From NCBI GenBank assembly GCA_047637535.1, contig JBLIKY010000055.1:1-11947 (forward strand): DNA of 11,947 nucleotides. Direction: 5' to 3'. Below the pieces are notes generated by a model. It was not told the origin of the DNA and did no database searches. It saw nothing but the letters and a program-made list of their open reading frames with translations. How positions within the stretch are numbered: position 1 is the stretch's first letter; each line of letters begins with the position of its first letter. A program made the translations under genes and the position numbers. The DNA is from UBA2040 sp047637535. Its GTDB lineage: Bacteria > Bacteroidota > Bacteroidia > Flavobacteriales_D > Crocinitomicaceae. This document shows, piece after piece, positions 1-6,827 of this stretch.

Positions 1-850
1 TTTTCTTTCTTAGCTTAACAACGGAGTTGGTAAGGATAAACACGATTCCTGATACTGTAATAATACACGGGCTGATAGAAAGATTCAAATAAACGGCCAC
101 CAAATAACCGAGAATGACATTGACCGTTGTGATTAAAACACCTAACCAAAGCAGGGTTTTGAGTTTACCAGTAATCAAATAAGCAGTGGCTGGCGGTACG
201 ACCAAGAAGCCGACTACCAATATCGCCCCCACGCTTTCAAAACTAAGCACGGTAACCAAACTAACTAAGGCCATTAAGGCATAATGCCAAAACCCAACAG
301 AAATCCCTTTAGTCGCAGCGAAATCAGATTGAAAAGCTGTAATCTGGAAGCCCTTGAAACCTCTGGTGATAAAAATGAGGACCAAAATAAATGCTGGAGC
401 TAGCATGAGAATAGATTTCGTTCCAAAAATTCTGCCTTGGTATATAACTTTATCAAGGAATGTTAGTCCTAACTCACCAAACAACACACAATCTTGATCT
501 ATATCAGAGTTACCATCCGCAAAAAATGCAATCAACAAAACGCCGAGAGCAAAAAGCCAAGTAAAAGTCAAACCTATGGAAGCATCCTCTTGTAGTTTAA
601 GTTTTCGGTATAAAAAGTCAATCATTATTGTCGTTAGCACCCCAAATACGGCTGCTCCAAGTAAAATGAAGTTGTTTTGAGTCTGAGTTCCGACCAAATA
701 AGCAATCACAATTCCGGGCAAAACTGAGTGAGAAATGGCATCTCCGACCATTACCATTTTCTTAAGTACCAAGAAGGTACCCAACAAACAGCAGGACCAG
801 CCAATCAGCAAAGCCGTCATTATATTTAAGGAATCATTAAAATCAAACAT
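1..850 (-). CDS. Metal ABC transporter permease, second permease of the operon (TroD/YtgD-like), 3' end cut by window edge
   Basis: Reading the minus strand from the ATG at 850 gives 283 uninterrupted codons to the window edge. The protein starts MFDFNDSLNIMTALLIG and is strongly hydrophobic, with about seven to eight membrane segments. Family hallmarks of the ABC-3 (ZnuB/TroC/TroD/MntB) permeases are visible: a GDAISHSVLPG stretch near residues 36-46, an LFG motif after the third or fourth segment, and a conserved FxxxFAATKG-type loop. Members are usually 280-300 residues, so only a few C-terminal residues are missing. Its ATG shares one base with the TGA of the upstream permease gene (TGATG), which suggests translational coupling. 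It should form a heterodimeric channel in the inner membrane with that permease and import a divalent cation (Mn, Zn or Fe). Unlike its partner, it has no regulator domain in the visible part. Family assignment is secure; the metal is inferred. Confidence 0.93.
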   Translation of the reverse strand, partial: MFDFNDSLNIMTALLIGWSCCLLGTFLVLKKMVMVGDAISHSVLPGIVIAYLVGTQTQNNFILLGAAVFGVLTTIMIDFLYRKLKLQEDASIGLTFTWLFALGVLLIAFFADGNSDIDQDCVLFGELGLTFLDKVIYQGRIFGTKSILMLAPAFILVLIFITRGFKGFQITAFQSDFAATKGISVGFWHYALMALVSLVTVLSFESVGAILVVGFLVVPPATAYLITGKLKTLLWLGVLITTVNVILGYLVAVYLNLSISPCIITVSGIVFILTNSVVKLRKK

Positions 851-2100
851 CAGTAAGGTATTTGTTTGCTGTGTGGATCTTCGGTCGGATAATCGAGTTC
901 TTTCAACAAGGATTCTTCCAATTCTTCTGTAATCAAATGCTCAATAGTCTCAGCTGTTCCGTGGATATGATCTTCTTTAAAGTTCATTCTTTGCGTAAGA
1001 TAAAGTTCCCACAGTCGGTGCAAACGAACCACTCTAATCGCTTCTTTCTTGCCCGTTTCAGACAATTCAAAATAATCCTCGGTTTCACTAACGAAATCCT
1101 TTTTAATTAAATTATCCAGAGCAAAATCAAGCTTTTTTGATGGTATTTTCCGTTTTTGTAATAAATCAGTAACTTTTACACTGTTTTTATCTTCTTCACT
1201 CAATTGATGAAGAGTTTTTAGGACGTTTTCTTCGTGGATTTGACGTTCGTTTTGCTTCACTTTTCTGCGAATGGACATGTATCCTTTTTTGGGAGCAAAC
1301 AACAGAGTCAACATGGTAAATAAGAAAAGCACCATGATCACCCAGGGTCCGGTTGGCATGTTTTCACCTACCAAAGAAAGCAAGGCACCCGAAACGCCGG
1401 CAAAAGCACCGAAAATGGCGGATAAAACCATCATTTTCTTCAAAGAATCCGTCCAATACCTGGCAGAAGCGGCAGGTGCGATTAATAACGCGGACATTAG
1501 CACTACTCCAACCGCTTGCAACCCAATTGTAATTACCATCACAGTAAGAATGGCCAATATGGTTTCAAAGGTTTTGACCTTCCACCCTTTGGATGCAGCG
1601 AATTCTTTGTTAAAACTCACCAATACGAATGGCCTAAAGAATAAACTAACGAAGAAGATTACGATTAAAGCGACGCAAATAAACAGGATTACGTCTTGTT
1701 CGGTCAGAGTCGCGGCCTTCCCAAACAAAAAGTCCTTTAAACCAGCTTGCTGTCCGCTGCCATCCCCGGCGATGTAGGATAGTAAAGTTGAACCAAAAGC
1801 AAAATATACCGTCGTCACCAAGGCGATAGCGGTATCTTCTGATAACTTGGTTTTATTGGCTATGTAATCAATTGATTTTATGGCGATATATCCAAAAACT
1901 ACCCCTCCGATCAACAAACTAATTGGGTCTTTTGTTCCAGAAAACATGTAACCAATCGCCACACCGGGTAAAACTGCATGAGCTACCGCATCACCAATTA
2001 AGGTTCTCTTTCTTAAAAAGGTAAAACACCCTATCACTCCGGCCGACATGCCCATTGCAAATAGACCACACAATACCAGTATTAATGTTGTTGAGAGCAT
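850..2100 (-). CDS. Metal ABC transporter permease fused to a DtxR/MntR-like metalloregulator domain (YtgCR-like)
   Basis: This 416-residue protein has two parts. Residues 1-270 are an ABC-3 family permease with about seven to eight membrane segments and the conserved GDAVAHAVLPG stretch (36-46). Residues 275-416 are soluble and look like a DtxR-family regulator. A winged-helix segment (about 288-350) is followed by a dimerisation/metal-binding helical segment with H361-R-L-W-E365, H380 and A-E384-T-I-E387-H388, then a DPHSKQIP end like the DPHGxPIP tail of DtxR domain 2. Glu at 384, where DtxR and IdeR have Cys, is the MntR-like state. No SH3-like third domain is present. Plain permeases of this family end near 280-300 residues, so the extra 140 residues are a true fusion. 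The same arrangement is known as YtgCR in Chlamydia, where the regulator half is released by cleavage. It lies one base after the ATPase gene. That it regulates its own operon is inference. Confidence 0.92.
   Translation of the reverse strand: MLSTTLILVLCGLFAMGMSAGVIGCFTFLRKRTLIGDAVAHAVLPGVAIGYMFSGTKDPISLLIGGVVFGYIAIKSIDYIANKTKLSEDTAIALVTTVYFAFGSTLLSYIAGDGSGQQAGLKDFLFGKAATLTEQDVILFICVALIVIFFVSLFFRPFVLVSFNKEFAASKGWKVKTFETILAILTVMVITIGLQAVGVVLMSALLIAPAASARYWTDSLKKMMVLSAIFGAFAGVSGALLSLVGENMPTGPWVIMVLFLFTMLTLLFAPKKGYMSIRRKVKQNERQIHEENVLKTLHQLSEEDKNSVKVTDLLQKRKIPSKKLDFALDNLIKKDFVSETEDYFELSETGKKEAIRVVRLHRLWELYLTQRMNFKEDHIHGTAETIEHLITEELEESLLKELDYPTEDPHSKQIPY
1276..1290 (-). promoter_or_regulatory. 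Possible internal ribosome start for a free regulator domain
   Basis: On the minus strand the sequence AAAAAAGGATACATG places an AAGGA element three bases before an in-frame ATG (1278-1276, Met275 of the fusion). Translation from here would give a 142-residue soluble DtxR/MntR-like protein starting MSIRRKVKQ, with nothing of the membrane part. The position fits the domain boundary well, but the spacing is shorter than usual. Flavobacteria rely little on Shine-Dalgarno pairing, and a Met at this place could be chance. Confidence 0.25.
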
Positions 2101-2101
2101 A

Positions 2102-2887
2102 TTATTTGTCTTCGAAACCTTTTTCTCTAATCGGGAAGTTTCTGTCTTTTATTATTTGTTGTAATTGTGCGAATAAGTTCAACTGCCCACCGTAAGTCGC
2201 TTGCAGGTTTTCTGAGGTCAGAATCTCGGAAATCGGTCCGTGTGCAACCAGACGGGTATTGAGCAACACCAAATGATCAAAATGTTCGCTTGCTGTTTGC
2301 AAATCGTGGTGAACAATAATAATTGTTTTGCCTTCTGATTTGAGTTGATGAAGTAAATCCATGATGGCTTTTTCACTGGCTACATCGACTCCTACGAACG
2401 GTTCATCCAGCAAATATATATCGGCACCCTGCGCCAAAGCTCGGGCGATGAAAACTCGCTGTTGCTGACCGCCTGATAACTCTCCTATTTGTCTGTCTGT
2501 AAACCCTTCTAATTTGACTTTTGCGATGGATTCCTCAACTACGCTGTAATCTATTTTGCTGAGTCGACTGAACAAGCGTTTAGGTTCGTACCTCCCCATT
2601 TTCACCACTTCCTTTACAGATGCAGGGAAATTCCAATCTACAGACTCACGCTGAGGAACGTAGGCTACCTTATGACGCATGGTGTCAAGTGTTTTATCCT
2701 GAATTTTAACGTGTCCACTTGAAAGCGGAAGCAAGCCCATAATGGCTTTGAGTAATGTTGATTTGCCTGAACCGTTGGGTCCAACAATTCCAATTATTTG
2801 CCCAGTTGGAAGTTCAAAATCCACATCCCACAGTACAGGCAATTGGTTATAAGCAACCGTTAAATTATGTACTTCAATGCTATTCAT
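2102..2887 (-). CDS. Metal ABC transporter ATP-binding protein (TroB/MntB/ZnuC-like)
   Basis: This 261-residue protein is a textbook ABC ATPase. It has a Walker A motif GPNGSGKST (residues 36-44), a Q-loop within YVPQRESVDWNFP (86-98), an LSGGQQQR signature (137-144), a Walker B motif IYLLDEP (157-163) and the switch histidine in VHHD (192-195). The DWNFP sequence after the Q-loop is typical of the manganese/zinc/iron ATPases serving ABC-3 permeases. It powers import through the two permeases encoded downstream and works on the cytoplasmic face. Its ATG directly follows the TAA of the binding-protein gene with no gap, and its own TAA is one base before the permease-regulator gene, so all are co-transcribed. 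The length is normal for the family and no key residue is missing. Confidence 0.95.
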   Translation of the reverse strand: MNSIEVHNLTVAYNQLPVLWDVDFELPTGQIIGIVGPNGSGKSTLLKAIMGLLPLSSGHVKIQDKTLDTMRHKVAYVPQRESVDWNFPASVKEVVKMGRYEPKRLFSRLSKIDYSVVEESIAKVKLEGFTDRQIGELSGGQQQRVFIARALAQGADIYLLDEPFVGVDVASEKAIMDLLHQLKSEGKTIIIVHHDLQTASEHFDHLVLLNTRLVAHGPISEILTSENLQATYGGQLNLFAQLQQIIKDRNFPIREKGFEDK

Positions 2888-3823
2888 TTAATCTTGTTTT
2901 AATCCTTTAGAAATCGTTTCGGCATTCTTGCCAAGCATTTTTAAGTAAGTATCTGCACCAGAACCTTTGGGTCCCATGGCATCTGAGTACAAGGTTCCAC
3001 CCTCTTTTAGGTCATATCCCTTTCTTTCACAAGCTTCTCGCAAGGCTAGAATTGACTTTTTGGCAACACTACTTTCCACAAACACACAAGGGATTTTGTT
3101 CTTTACTATATCATTCATTAAGGAAGAAACCGTTCGGATACCCGGTTCGGACACCGTCGATATACCTTGTAACGCATCTACTCTAATATCAAAAGCCCTA
3201 CCAAAATAGGAAAAAGCATCGTGCGAAGTGATCAACACCCTTTGAGATTCAGGTATTTGATTTAATTGTCTTTTCATTTCATTTCCAGCAGAAAGAATTT
3301 GAGCGTAATAAGCCTCTGTATTTGCAATTATAACATCGGAGAAATCAGGATACAATTTCGCCAACTTATACCCAATTCCTTTTATTCCTTCTGCCCACAA
3401 GAATGGATCTAGCCAAATATGAGGGTCATGAGAATAATCGTTTGCTTCAATGTATTTGTCGGGATTTAAATAATCCGAAACAGCGAGCACCTCTTTTTCT
3501 TTTTTTAATTTCTTAAACAACTGAGCTATTTTTCCTTCGAGATGCAGTCCGTTATACACTATCGTTTCGGCCTTTGCCAATTCTTTTATGTCGTGAGGTC
3601 TAGCCTCAAACATATGCGGATCAACACCAGGCCCCATTAAGGTGTGGATTTCAAATTCTTTGGGAAGAATGTTTTTTAAACCGTCACCAATCATCCCTGT
3701 AGTGCATAGAACAAGACGTTTTTGTTGAGATTGTTTGGGAGAGTATTGACAAGAAAAAAGAAATAGTAATCCGATTACAACCGAACCAAATCCCGACATC
3801 TTTAACGCTTCTTTTCCTTTCAT
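2888..3823 (-). CDS. Metal-binding lipoprotein of the ABC transporter (TroA/YtgA-like, cluster A-I)
   Basis: The protein has 311 residues if started at the ATG at 3823. It opens with a lipoprotein signal: a basic n-region (MKGKEALK), a hydrophobic core, and a lipobox LFSC with the acylated Cys at about 25. The mature part is a cluster A-I metal-binding protein with ligands visible as His in GVDPHMFE (about 70), His in DPHIWLDP (about 135), His in TSHDAF (about 201) and Asp in YSDAMG (about 281). His-His-His-Asp is the TroA set; pneumococcal PsaA-type Mn binders have Glu in third position. There is no histidine-rich loop of the ZnuA kind. The frame opens nine bases further up at a TTG, but the ATG is preferred because it gives an ideal signal peptide and the TTG overlaps the promoter box. 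It heads the operon and delivers metal to the permeases. Mn, Zn and Fe all remain possible. Confidence 0.93.
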   Translation of the reverse strand: MKGKEALKMSGFGSVVIGLLFLFSCQYSPKQSQQKRLVLCTTGMIGDGLKNILPKEFEIHTLMGPGVDPHMFEARPHDIKELAKAETIVYNGLHLEGKIAQLFKKLKKEKEVLAVSDYLNPDKYIEANDYSHDPHIWLDPFLWAEGIKGIGYKLAKLYPDFSDVIIANTEAYYAQILSAGNEMKRQLNQIPESQRVLITSHDAFSYFGRAFDIRVDALQGISTVSEPGIRTVSSLMNDIVKNKIPCVFVESSVAKKSILALREACERKGYDLKEGGTLYSDAMGPKGSGADTYLKMLGKNAETISKGLKQD

Positions 3824-3829
3824 TCGTAA

Positions 3830-3861
3830 CAAAGATAAAGGATATTAGAACAATCTAACAA
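3830..3861 (-). promoter_or_regulatory. Candidate promoter of the metal transporter operon
   Basis: The minus strand reads TATCTTTG at 3837-3830, a perfect match to the Bacteroidota -7 consensus TAnnTTTG. A TTG at 3861-3859 could serve as the -33 element with a 21-base spacer, within the usual range. The expected transcription start falls close to the ATG at 3823, which would make the mRNA leaderless or nearly so. Confidence 0.6.
3845..3858. promoter_or_regulatory. Candidate DtxR-family operator, site 1 (in promoter spacer)
   Basis: TTAGAACAATCTAA is a palindrome with 5-bp perfect arms (TTAGA/TCTAA). It has the TTAG-N6-CTAA layout contained in the DtxR/IdeR box (TTAGGTTAGCCTAA). It lies wholly between the putative -33 and -7 elements of the metal operon, where a bound repressor would block RNA polymerase. 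The role is inferred from sequence likeness and position. Confidence 0.5.
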
Positions 3862-3866
3862 TAGTT

Positions 3867-3880
3867 TTAGAATAATCTTA
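3867..3880. promoter_or_regulatory. Candidate DtxR-family operator, site 2 (upstream copy)
   Basis: TTAGAATAATCTTA matches site 1 at 12 of 14 positions and keeps the TTAG-N6-CTxA layout with one broken pair in the arms. It starts 22 bp from site 1, close to two helical turns, so dimers on both sites would sit on the same DNA face. It overlies the region just upstream of the putative -33 element. Confidence 0.42.
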
Positions 3881-3979
3881 CAAACACAAAATAGTAGCAA
3901 CTGCTAAACTCAATTTTATAGTCTTGCCAAAAAATCAGAATATATTAATTGGAACAATTATTAAACAATATAAATTGCA

Positions 3980-3987
3980 TACTTTTG
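3980..3987 (+). promoter_or_regulatory. Candidate ndk promoter (-7 box)
   Basis: TACTTTTG matches the Bacteroidota -7 consensus TAnnTTTG and ends 23 bases before the ndk ATG at 4011. No good TTG -33 element is at the right distance; a TTA at 3958-3960 (19-base spacer) is the best available. The box lies inside an open reading extension upstream of ndk, which supports the start at 4011. Confidence 0.55.
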
Positions 3988-4010
3988 CACCCAAATTGAA
4001 ACAAACAGAA

Positions 4011-4430
4011 ATGGCAACGAACAGAACTTTTACAATGCTTAAGCCTGATGCGATCGAAAATGGTCACATGGGGAAAGTTTTAGACATGATAATCAACGCA
4101 GGTTTTTCTATCAAAGCGATGAAATACACGAAATTATCTACTGAGCAAGCTCAAAAATTTTATGAAGTACACGCAGAACGTCCTTTTTACGGAGAGTTAG
4201 TTGAGTACATGACAAGCGGAACTATCGTTGCTGCCATCTTAGAGAAAGAAAATGCAGTTGCTGATTTCAGAACTTTAATCGGTGCTACTGATCCTGCTGA
4301 GGCAGCTGAAGGTACTATCCGTAAAGCTTATGCTGAGAACAAAGGAAGAAACGCAGTTCACGGTTCTGACTCTGACGAAAACGCACAAATCGAAAGTGAT
4401 TTTCACTTTTCTGCAAGCGAAGTATACTAA
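4011..4430 (+). CDS. ndk: Nucleoside diphosphate kinase
   Basis: This 139-residue protein transfers the gamma-phosphate of ATP to other (d)NDPs through a phosphohistidine, balancing nucleotide pools in the cytoplasm. The family signature NAVHGSDS contains the catalytic His117. Lys11 in the TMLKPDA motif, Tyr51, Arg87 in FRTLIG and the GTIR segment (101-104) are the expected nucleotide-site residues. The length is normal. The frame stays open upstream to 3924, but the ATG at 4011 is chosen because the family starts with a short segment before TFxMLKPDA, and the upstream part covers the promoter box. The gene is divergent from the metal operon, stands alone, and is closed by a strong terminator 20 bases downstream. 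AENK between GTIRKAY and GRNAVHG is an insertion relative to the shorter proteobacterial form and is common in Bacteroidota. Confidence 0.97.
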   Translation: MATNRTFTMLKPDAIENGHMGKVLDMIINAGFSIKAMKYTKLSTEQAQKFYEVHAERPFYGELVEYMTSGTIVAAILEKENAVADFRTLIGATDPAEAAEGTIRKAYAENKGRNAVHGSDSDENAQIESDFHFSASEVY

Positions 4431-4450
4431 GAGCGACTCTTAACAATATT

Positions 4451-4489
4451 AAAATCCCTTTATCAGTCTTGGCCGATAAAGGGATTTTT
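4451..4489 (+). terminator. Intrinsic terminator after ndk
   Basis: A perfect 14-bp stem (AAAATCCCTTTATC at 4451-4464 pairing with 4475-4488) encloses a 10-base loop and runs into five T's (4485-4489). It sits 20 bases after the ndk stop and insulates ndk from the pepT operon. The A-run on the left arm would let it also work on the minus strand, though no gene there needs it. Confidence 0.92.
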
Positions 4490-4556
4490 GCTTTTAATCA
4501 CTTTCAATCCGTTGATATATTCTTCTCCCTTGCCTATTTTGAAGAAATATAAATTT

Positions 4557-4564
4557 TATCTTTG
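4557..4564 (+). promoter_or_regulatory. Candidate promoter of the pepT-holA-rsmE operon (-7 box)
   Basis: TATCTTTG fits the Bacteroidota -7 consensus perfectly and ends 22 bases before the pepT ATG, nearly the same spacing as at ndk. Possible -33 elements are TTTG at 4538-4541 (15-base spacer, short) and TTG at 4530-4532 (24-base spacer, long), so the upstream element is uncertain. Confidence 0.6.
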
Positions 4565-4586
4565 AACTTATCTTTTTAAAGAAAAA

Positions 4587-5831
4587 ATGAAATACACATA
4601 CACCGTCGAAGAACGTTTTATTCGATACGCCAAAATAGATACAACAGCAATCCCTGGTTCTCAAACCTTCCCCTCTTCTTTAATTCAGAAAGATTTGGGT
4701 AATCTATTGGTTAAAGAATTGCTCGCAATGGGGATTTCTGATGCAGAAATGGACGAACACGGCTATGTTTTTGCGACCGTAAAATCAAATTTGGATTATA
4801 AAGTTCCGACTATTTGCTTTTGCTCGCACATGGATACGGCGCCAGACTGTTCGGGCACCAACGTTAAGCCAATCGTACATCGCAACTACGACGGAAAGGA
4901 TATCGTATTACCCGACGACCCAAGTCAAATCATCAGCACAACGAAGCACGGTTATTTAAAATCAAAAATAGGAGACGATATCATTACGGCAAGTGGTCAT
5001 ACACTTTTAGGTGCAGACGACAAGGCAGGAATTGCGATAATTATGGATTTCGCTCATTATTTAATCAACAATCCTGAGGTGCCCCACGGCGATGTAAGAA
5101 TATTATTTACCCCGGATGAAGAAATTGGAAGAGGTGTTGATTTCCTGGACATGAAGAAGTTAAATGCGGATTACGGCTACACTTTGGATGGAGGACCTGA
5201 AGGTTCGATCGAAAACGAATCCTTCTCTGCAGATGCTATCACAATAGAAATTGAAGGAATTTCCGAACACCCGGGATACGCCAAAGGAAAAATGGTCAAT
5301 GCCATTAAAGTAGCGAGCGAACTGATTGCTTTGTTACCTAAAAACGAATGGTCTCCAGAAACTACAGAAAAACGTGAAGGATTTATACATCCTACCTCGA
5401 TAAAGGCTGAATTAGAGAAGGCAAGAGTTGATTTTATCATTAGAGATCACGATACCACTAAACTTCAAGAGCATCAAGACAAGTTGAAGAACTTGCTACT
5501 TGTGATTCTTTCGACTTACCCTGAGCTAAAGTATACGTTTGAGGTTCATGAACAGTATCGCAACATGAGAGAAGTACTGGACACCGTACCTTTTGTGACC
5601 AACTATGTAGTAGACGCGATGAACAAAGCCGGATTAAAACCTAAAGTCGATTTGATTAGAGGCGGAACAGACGGCTCGAGACTTTCCTTTATAGGCTTGC
5701 CTTGTCCGAATATATTTACAGGAGAAATGGCCATTCATTCACGACACGAGTACGTCAGCGTACAAGACATGCAAAAGGCTGTAAACACAATGGTAGAGTT
5801 AATTCAAATCTGGTCAAAACACAAAAAATAG
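4587..5831 (+). CDS. pepT: Peptidase T (tripeptide aminopeptidase, M20B)
   Basis: This 414-residue cytoplasmic zinc enzyme removes the N-terminal residue from tripeptides. All metal and catalytic residues of the PepT family are present: His81 and Asp83 in HMDTAPD, the bridging Asp144 in LGADDKAG, Glu178-Glu179 in TPDEEIGRG (general base plus ligand), Asp201 in TLDGGPEG and His387 in SRHEYV. The GGTDGSRLSF segment (about 359-368) near the active site is also conserved. The length is close to the E. coli enzyme (408 residues). The ATG lies 22 bases after a TAnnTTTG box. The stop codon directly abuts the holA ATG, so pepT leads a three-gene operon. There is no signal peptide. The pairing with holA and rsmE looks like simple co-transcription rather than a functional link. 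Confidence 0.97.
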   Translation: MKYTYTVEERFIRYAKIDTTAIPGSQTFPSSLIQKDLGNLLVKELLAMGISDAEMDEHGYVFATVKSNLDYKVPTICFCSHMDTAPDCSGTNVKPIVHRNYDGKDIVLPDDPSQIISTTKHGYLKSKIGDDIITASGHTLLGADDKAGIAIIMDFAHYLINNPEVPHGDVRILFTPDEEIGRGVDFLDMKKLNADYGYTLDGGPEGSIENESFSADAITIEIEGISEHPGYAKGKMVNAIKVASELIALLPKNEWSPETTEKREGFIHPTSIKAELEKARVDFIIRDHDTTKLQEHQDKLKNLLLVILSTYPELKYTFEVHEQYRNMREVLDTVPFVTNYVVDAMNKAGLKPKVDLIRGGTDGSRLSFIGLPCPNIFTGEMAIHSRHEYVSVQDMQKAVNTMVELIQIWSKHKK

Positions 5832-6827
5832 ATGAGTGTTGAGCAGATAATTCGTGATATTAAGGCTAAGAAATTTAGCCCCGTTTACTTGCTGCATGGT
5901 GATGAACCTTATTTCATCGATGCCATCATGGACGCAATAATTGAAAACGGCCTTGCAGAAGAAGAGAGAGACTTCAATCAAGCTATCTTATATGGAATAG
6001 ATATTACGCCTGGGGATGCTATAAACGAAGTCAAAAAGTTCCCGATGATGGCAGAACGAAGAATCGTTGTTGTCAAAGAAGCTCAAAACTTAAAAAAAGC
6101 TGATGAATTAGAGGCTTATGTCGCAAACCCAAACCCTCAAACCATCTTTGTTTTCTGTCACAAAAACAAACCATTAAACGGTAACTCCAAGCTATTTAAG
6201 GCTTTCAAAAAGACAGCTGTAATCTTTAAATCTGATAAAATAAAGGAATATCAAGTCCCGAATTACATAGAAAAACTAGTCAAGGAAAAAGGATACTCAA
6301 TAACACCAAAGGCATCTAACTTGTTAGCCAATCACATTGGTTCGGATTTAGCCAGAATCAATGGTGAACTAGAGAAATTAAGCCTTCTAGTTGAAAAAGG
6401 AAGCACAATCAACGAAGTTCATATTGAAGAAAATATTGGAATCTCCAAAGACTACAATCTTTTTGAATTGATAAACTCTATCGCAAAAAGAGATGTTGTT
6501 AAGGCTTTTTCTATAGTTAGCTATTTTAAGTCCAATCCAAAATCGGGCGCCTTAGTACCAGTAGTGTCGACTTTGTTTACGATGCATTATCGATTGATGT
6601 ACTTGCATTTTTCTAAGAAATCAGATGCAGAACATGCAAAACAATTCCGCATGCACCCCTTCGGTCTAAAAGAGCTTAAAACTTCATTAAAAATTTATCC
6701 ACCAAGCAAGGTGAGCGCAAACATAAATACCTTGTTGGAATACGACTTAAAAAGCAAGGGACTTGGTGCTGCTAATGTAAATGAGCACGAACTAATGCGA
6801 GAATTAATATTTAAACTAATGCATTAA
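5832..6827 (+). CDS. holA: DNA polymerase III delta subunit (clamp-loader wrench)
   Basis: This 331-residue protein is HolA, the delta subunit that opens the beta sliding clamp within the clamp-loader complex. The N-terminal PVYLLHGDEPYFID segment (about 17-30) is the diagnostic start of the family's AAA-like domain. It is followed by a Rossmann-like region (RRIVVVKEAQNLKK, TIFVFCHKNKPLNG), a helical lid near 150-210 with LANHIGSDLARINGELEKL, and the C-terminal collar domain containing ALVPVVSTLFTMHYRLMYLH. As usual for delta, no Walker A motif is present. The ATG follows the pepT stop with no gap, and the terminal TAA shares one base with the rsmE ATG, implying coupled translation. Length and layout match Bacteroidota HolA proteins, which are divergent from the E. 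coli one. Confidence 0.92.
   Translation: MSVEQIIRDIKAKKFSPVYLLHGDEPYFIDAIMDAIIENGLAEEERDFNQAILYGIDITPGDAINEVKKFPMMAERRIVVVKEAQNLKKADELEAYVANPNPQTIFVFCHKNKPLNGNSKLFKAFKKTAVIFKSDKIKEYQVPNYIEKLVKEKGYSITPKASNLLANHIGSDLARINGELEKLSLLVEKGSTINEVHIEENIGISKDYNLFELINSIAKRDVVKAFSIVSYFKSNPKSGALVPVVSTLFTMHYRLMYLHFSKKSDAEHAKQFRMHPFGLKELKTSLKIYPPSKVSANINTLLEYDLKSKGLGAANVNEHELMRELIFKLMH

Noticed and set aside
862..1110. 82-codon plus-strand open frame antisense to the regulator domain
   Set aside because: The minus-strand frame here encodes the conserved DtxR-like helices, so this frame is fortuitous.
1271..1777. 168-codon plus-strand open frame antisense to the permease-regulator gene
   Set aside because: It mirrors a strongly supported coding region, matches no family I know, and has no promoter or start context; it is a shadow frame.
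3824..3832. TTG start nine bases upstream for the metal-binding lipoprotein
   Set aside because: It would overlap the TATCTTTG promoter box, and the ATG at 3823 already gives a complete basic n-region and lipobox.
3924..4010. 29-codon N-terminal extension of ndk
   Set aside because: It covers the TACTTTTG promoter box and is not part of the conserved ndk fold; the ATG at 4011 gives the normal length.
4451..4489. Possible riboswitch or small RNA after ndk
   Set aside because: A single perfect stem with a T-run right after a stop codon is fully explained as an intrinsic terminator.
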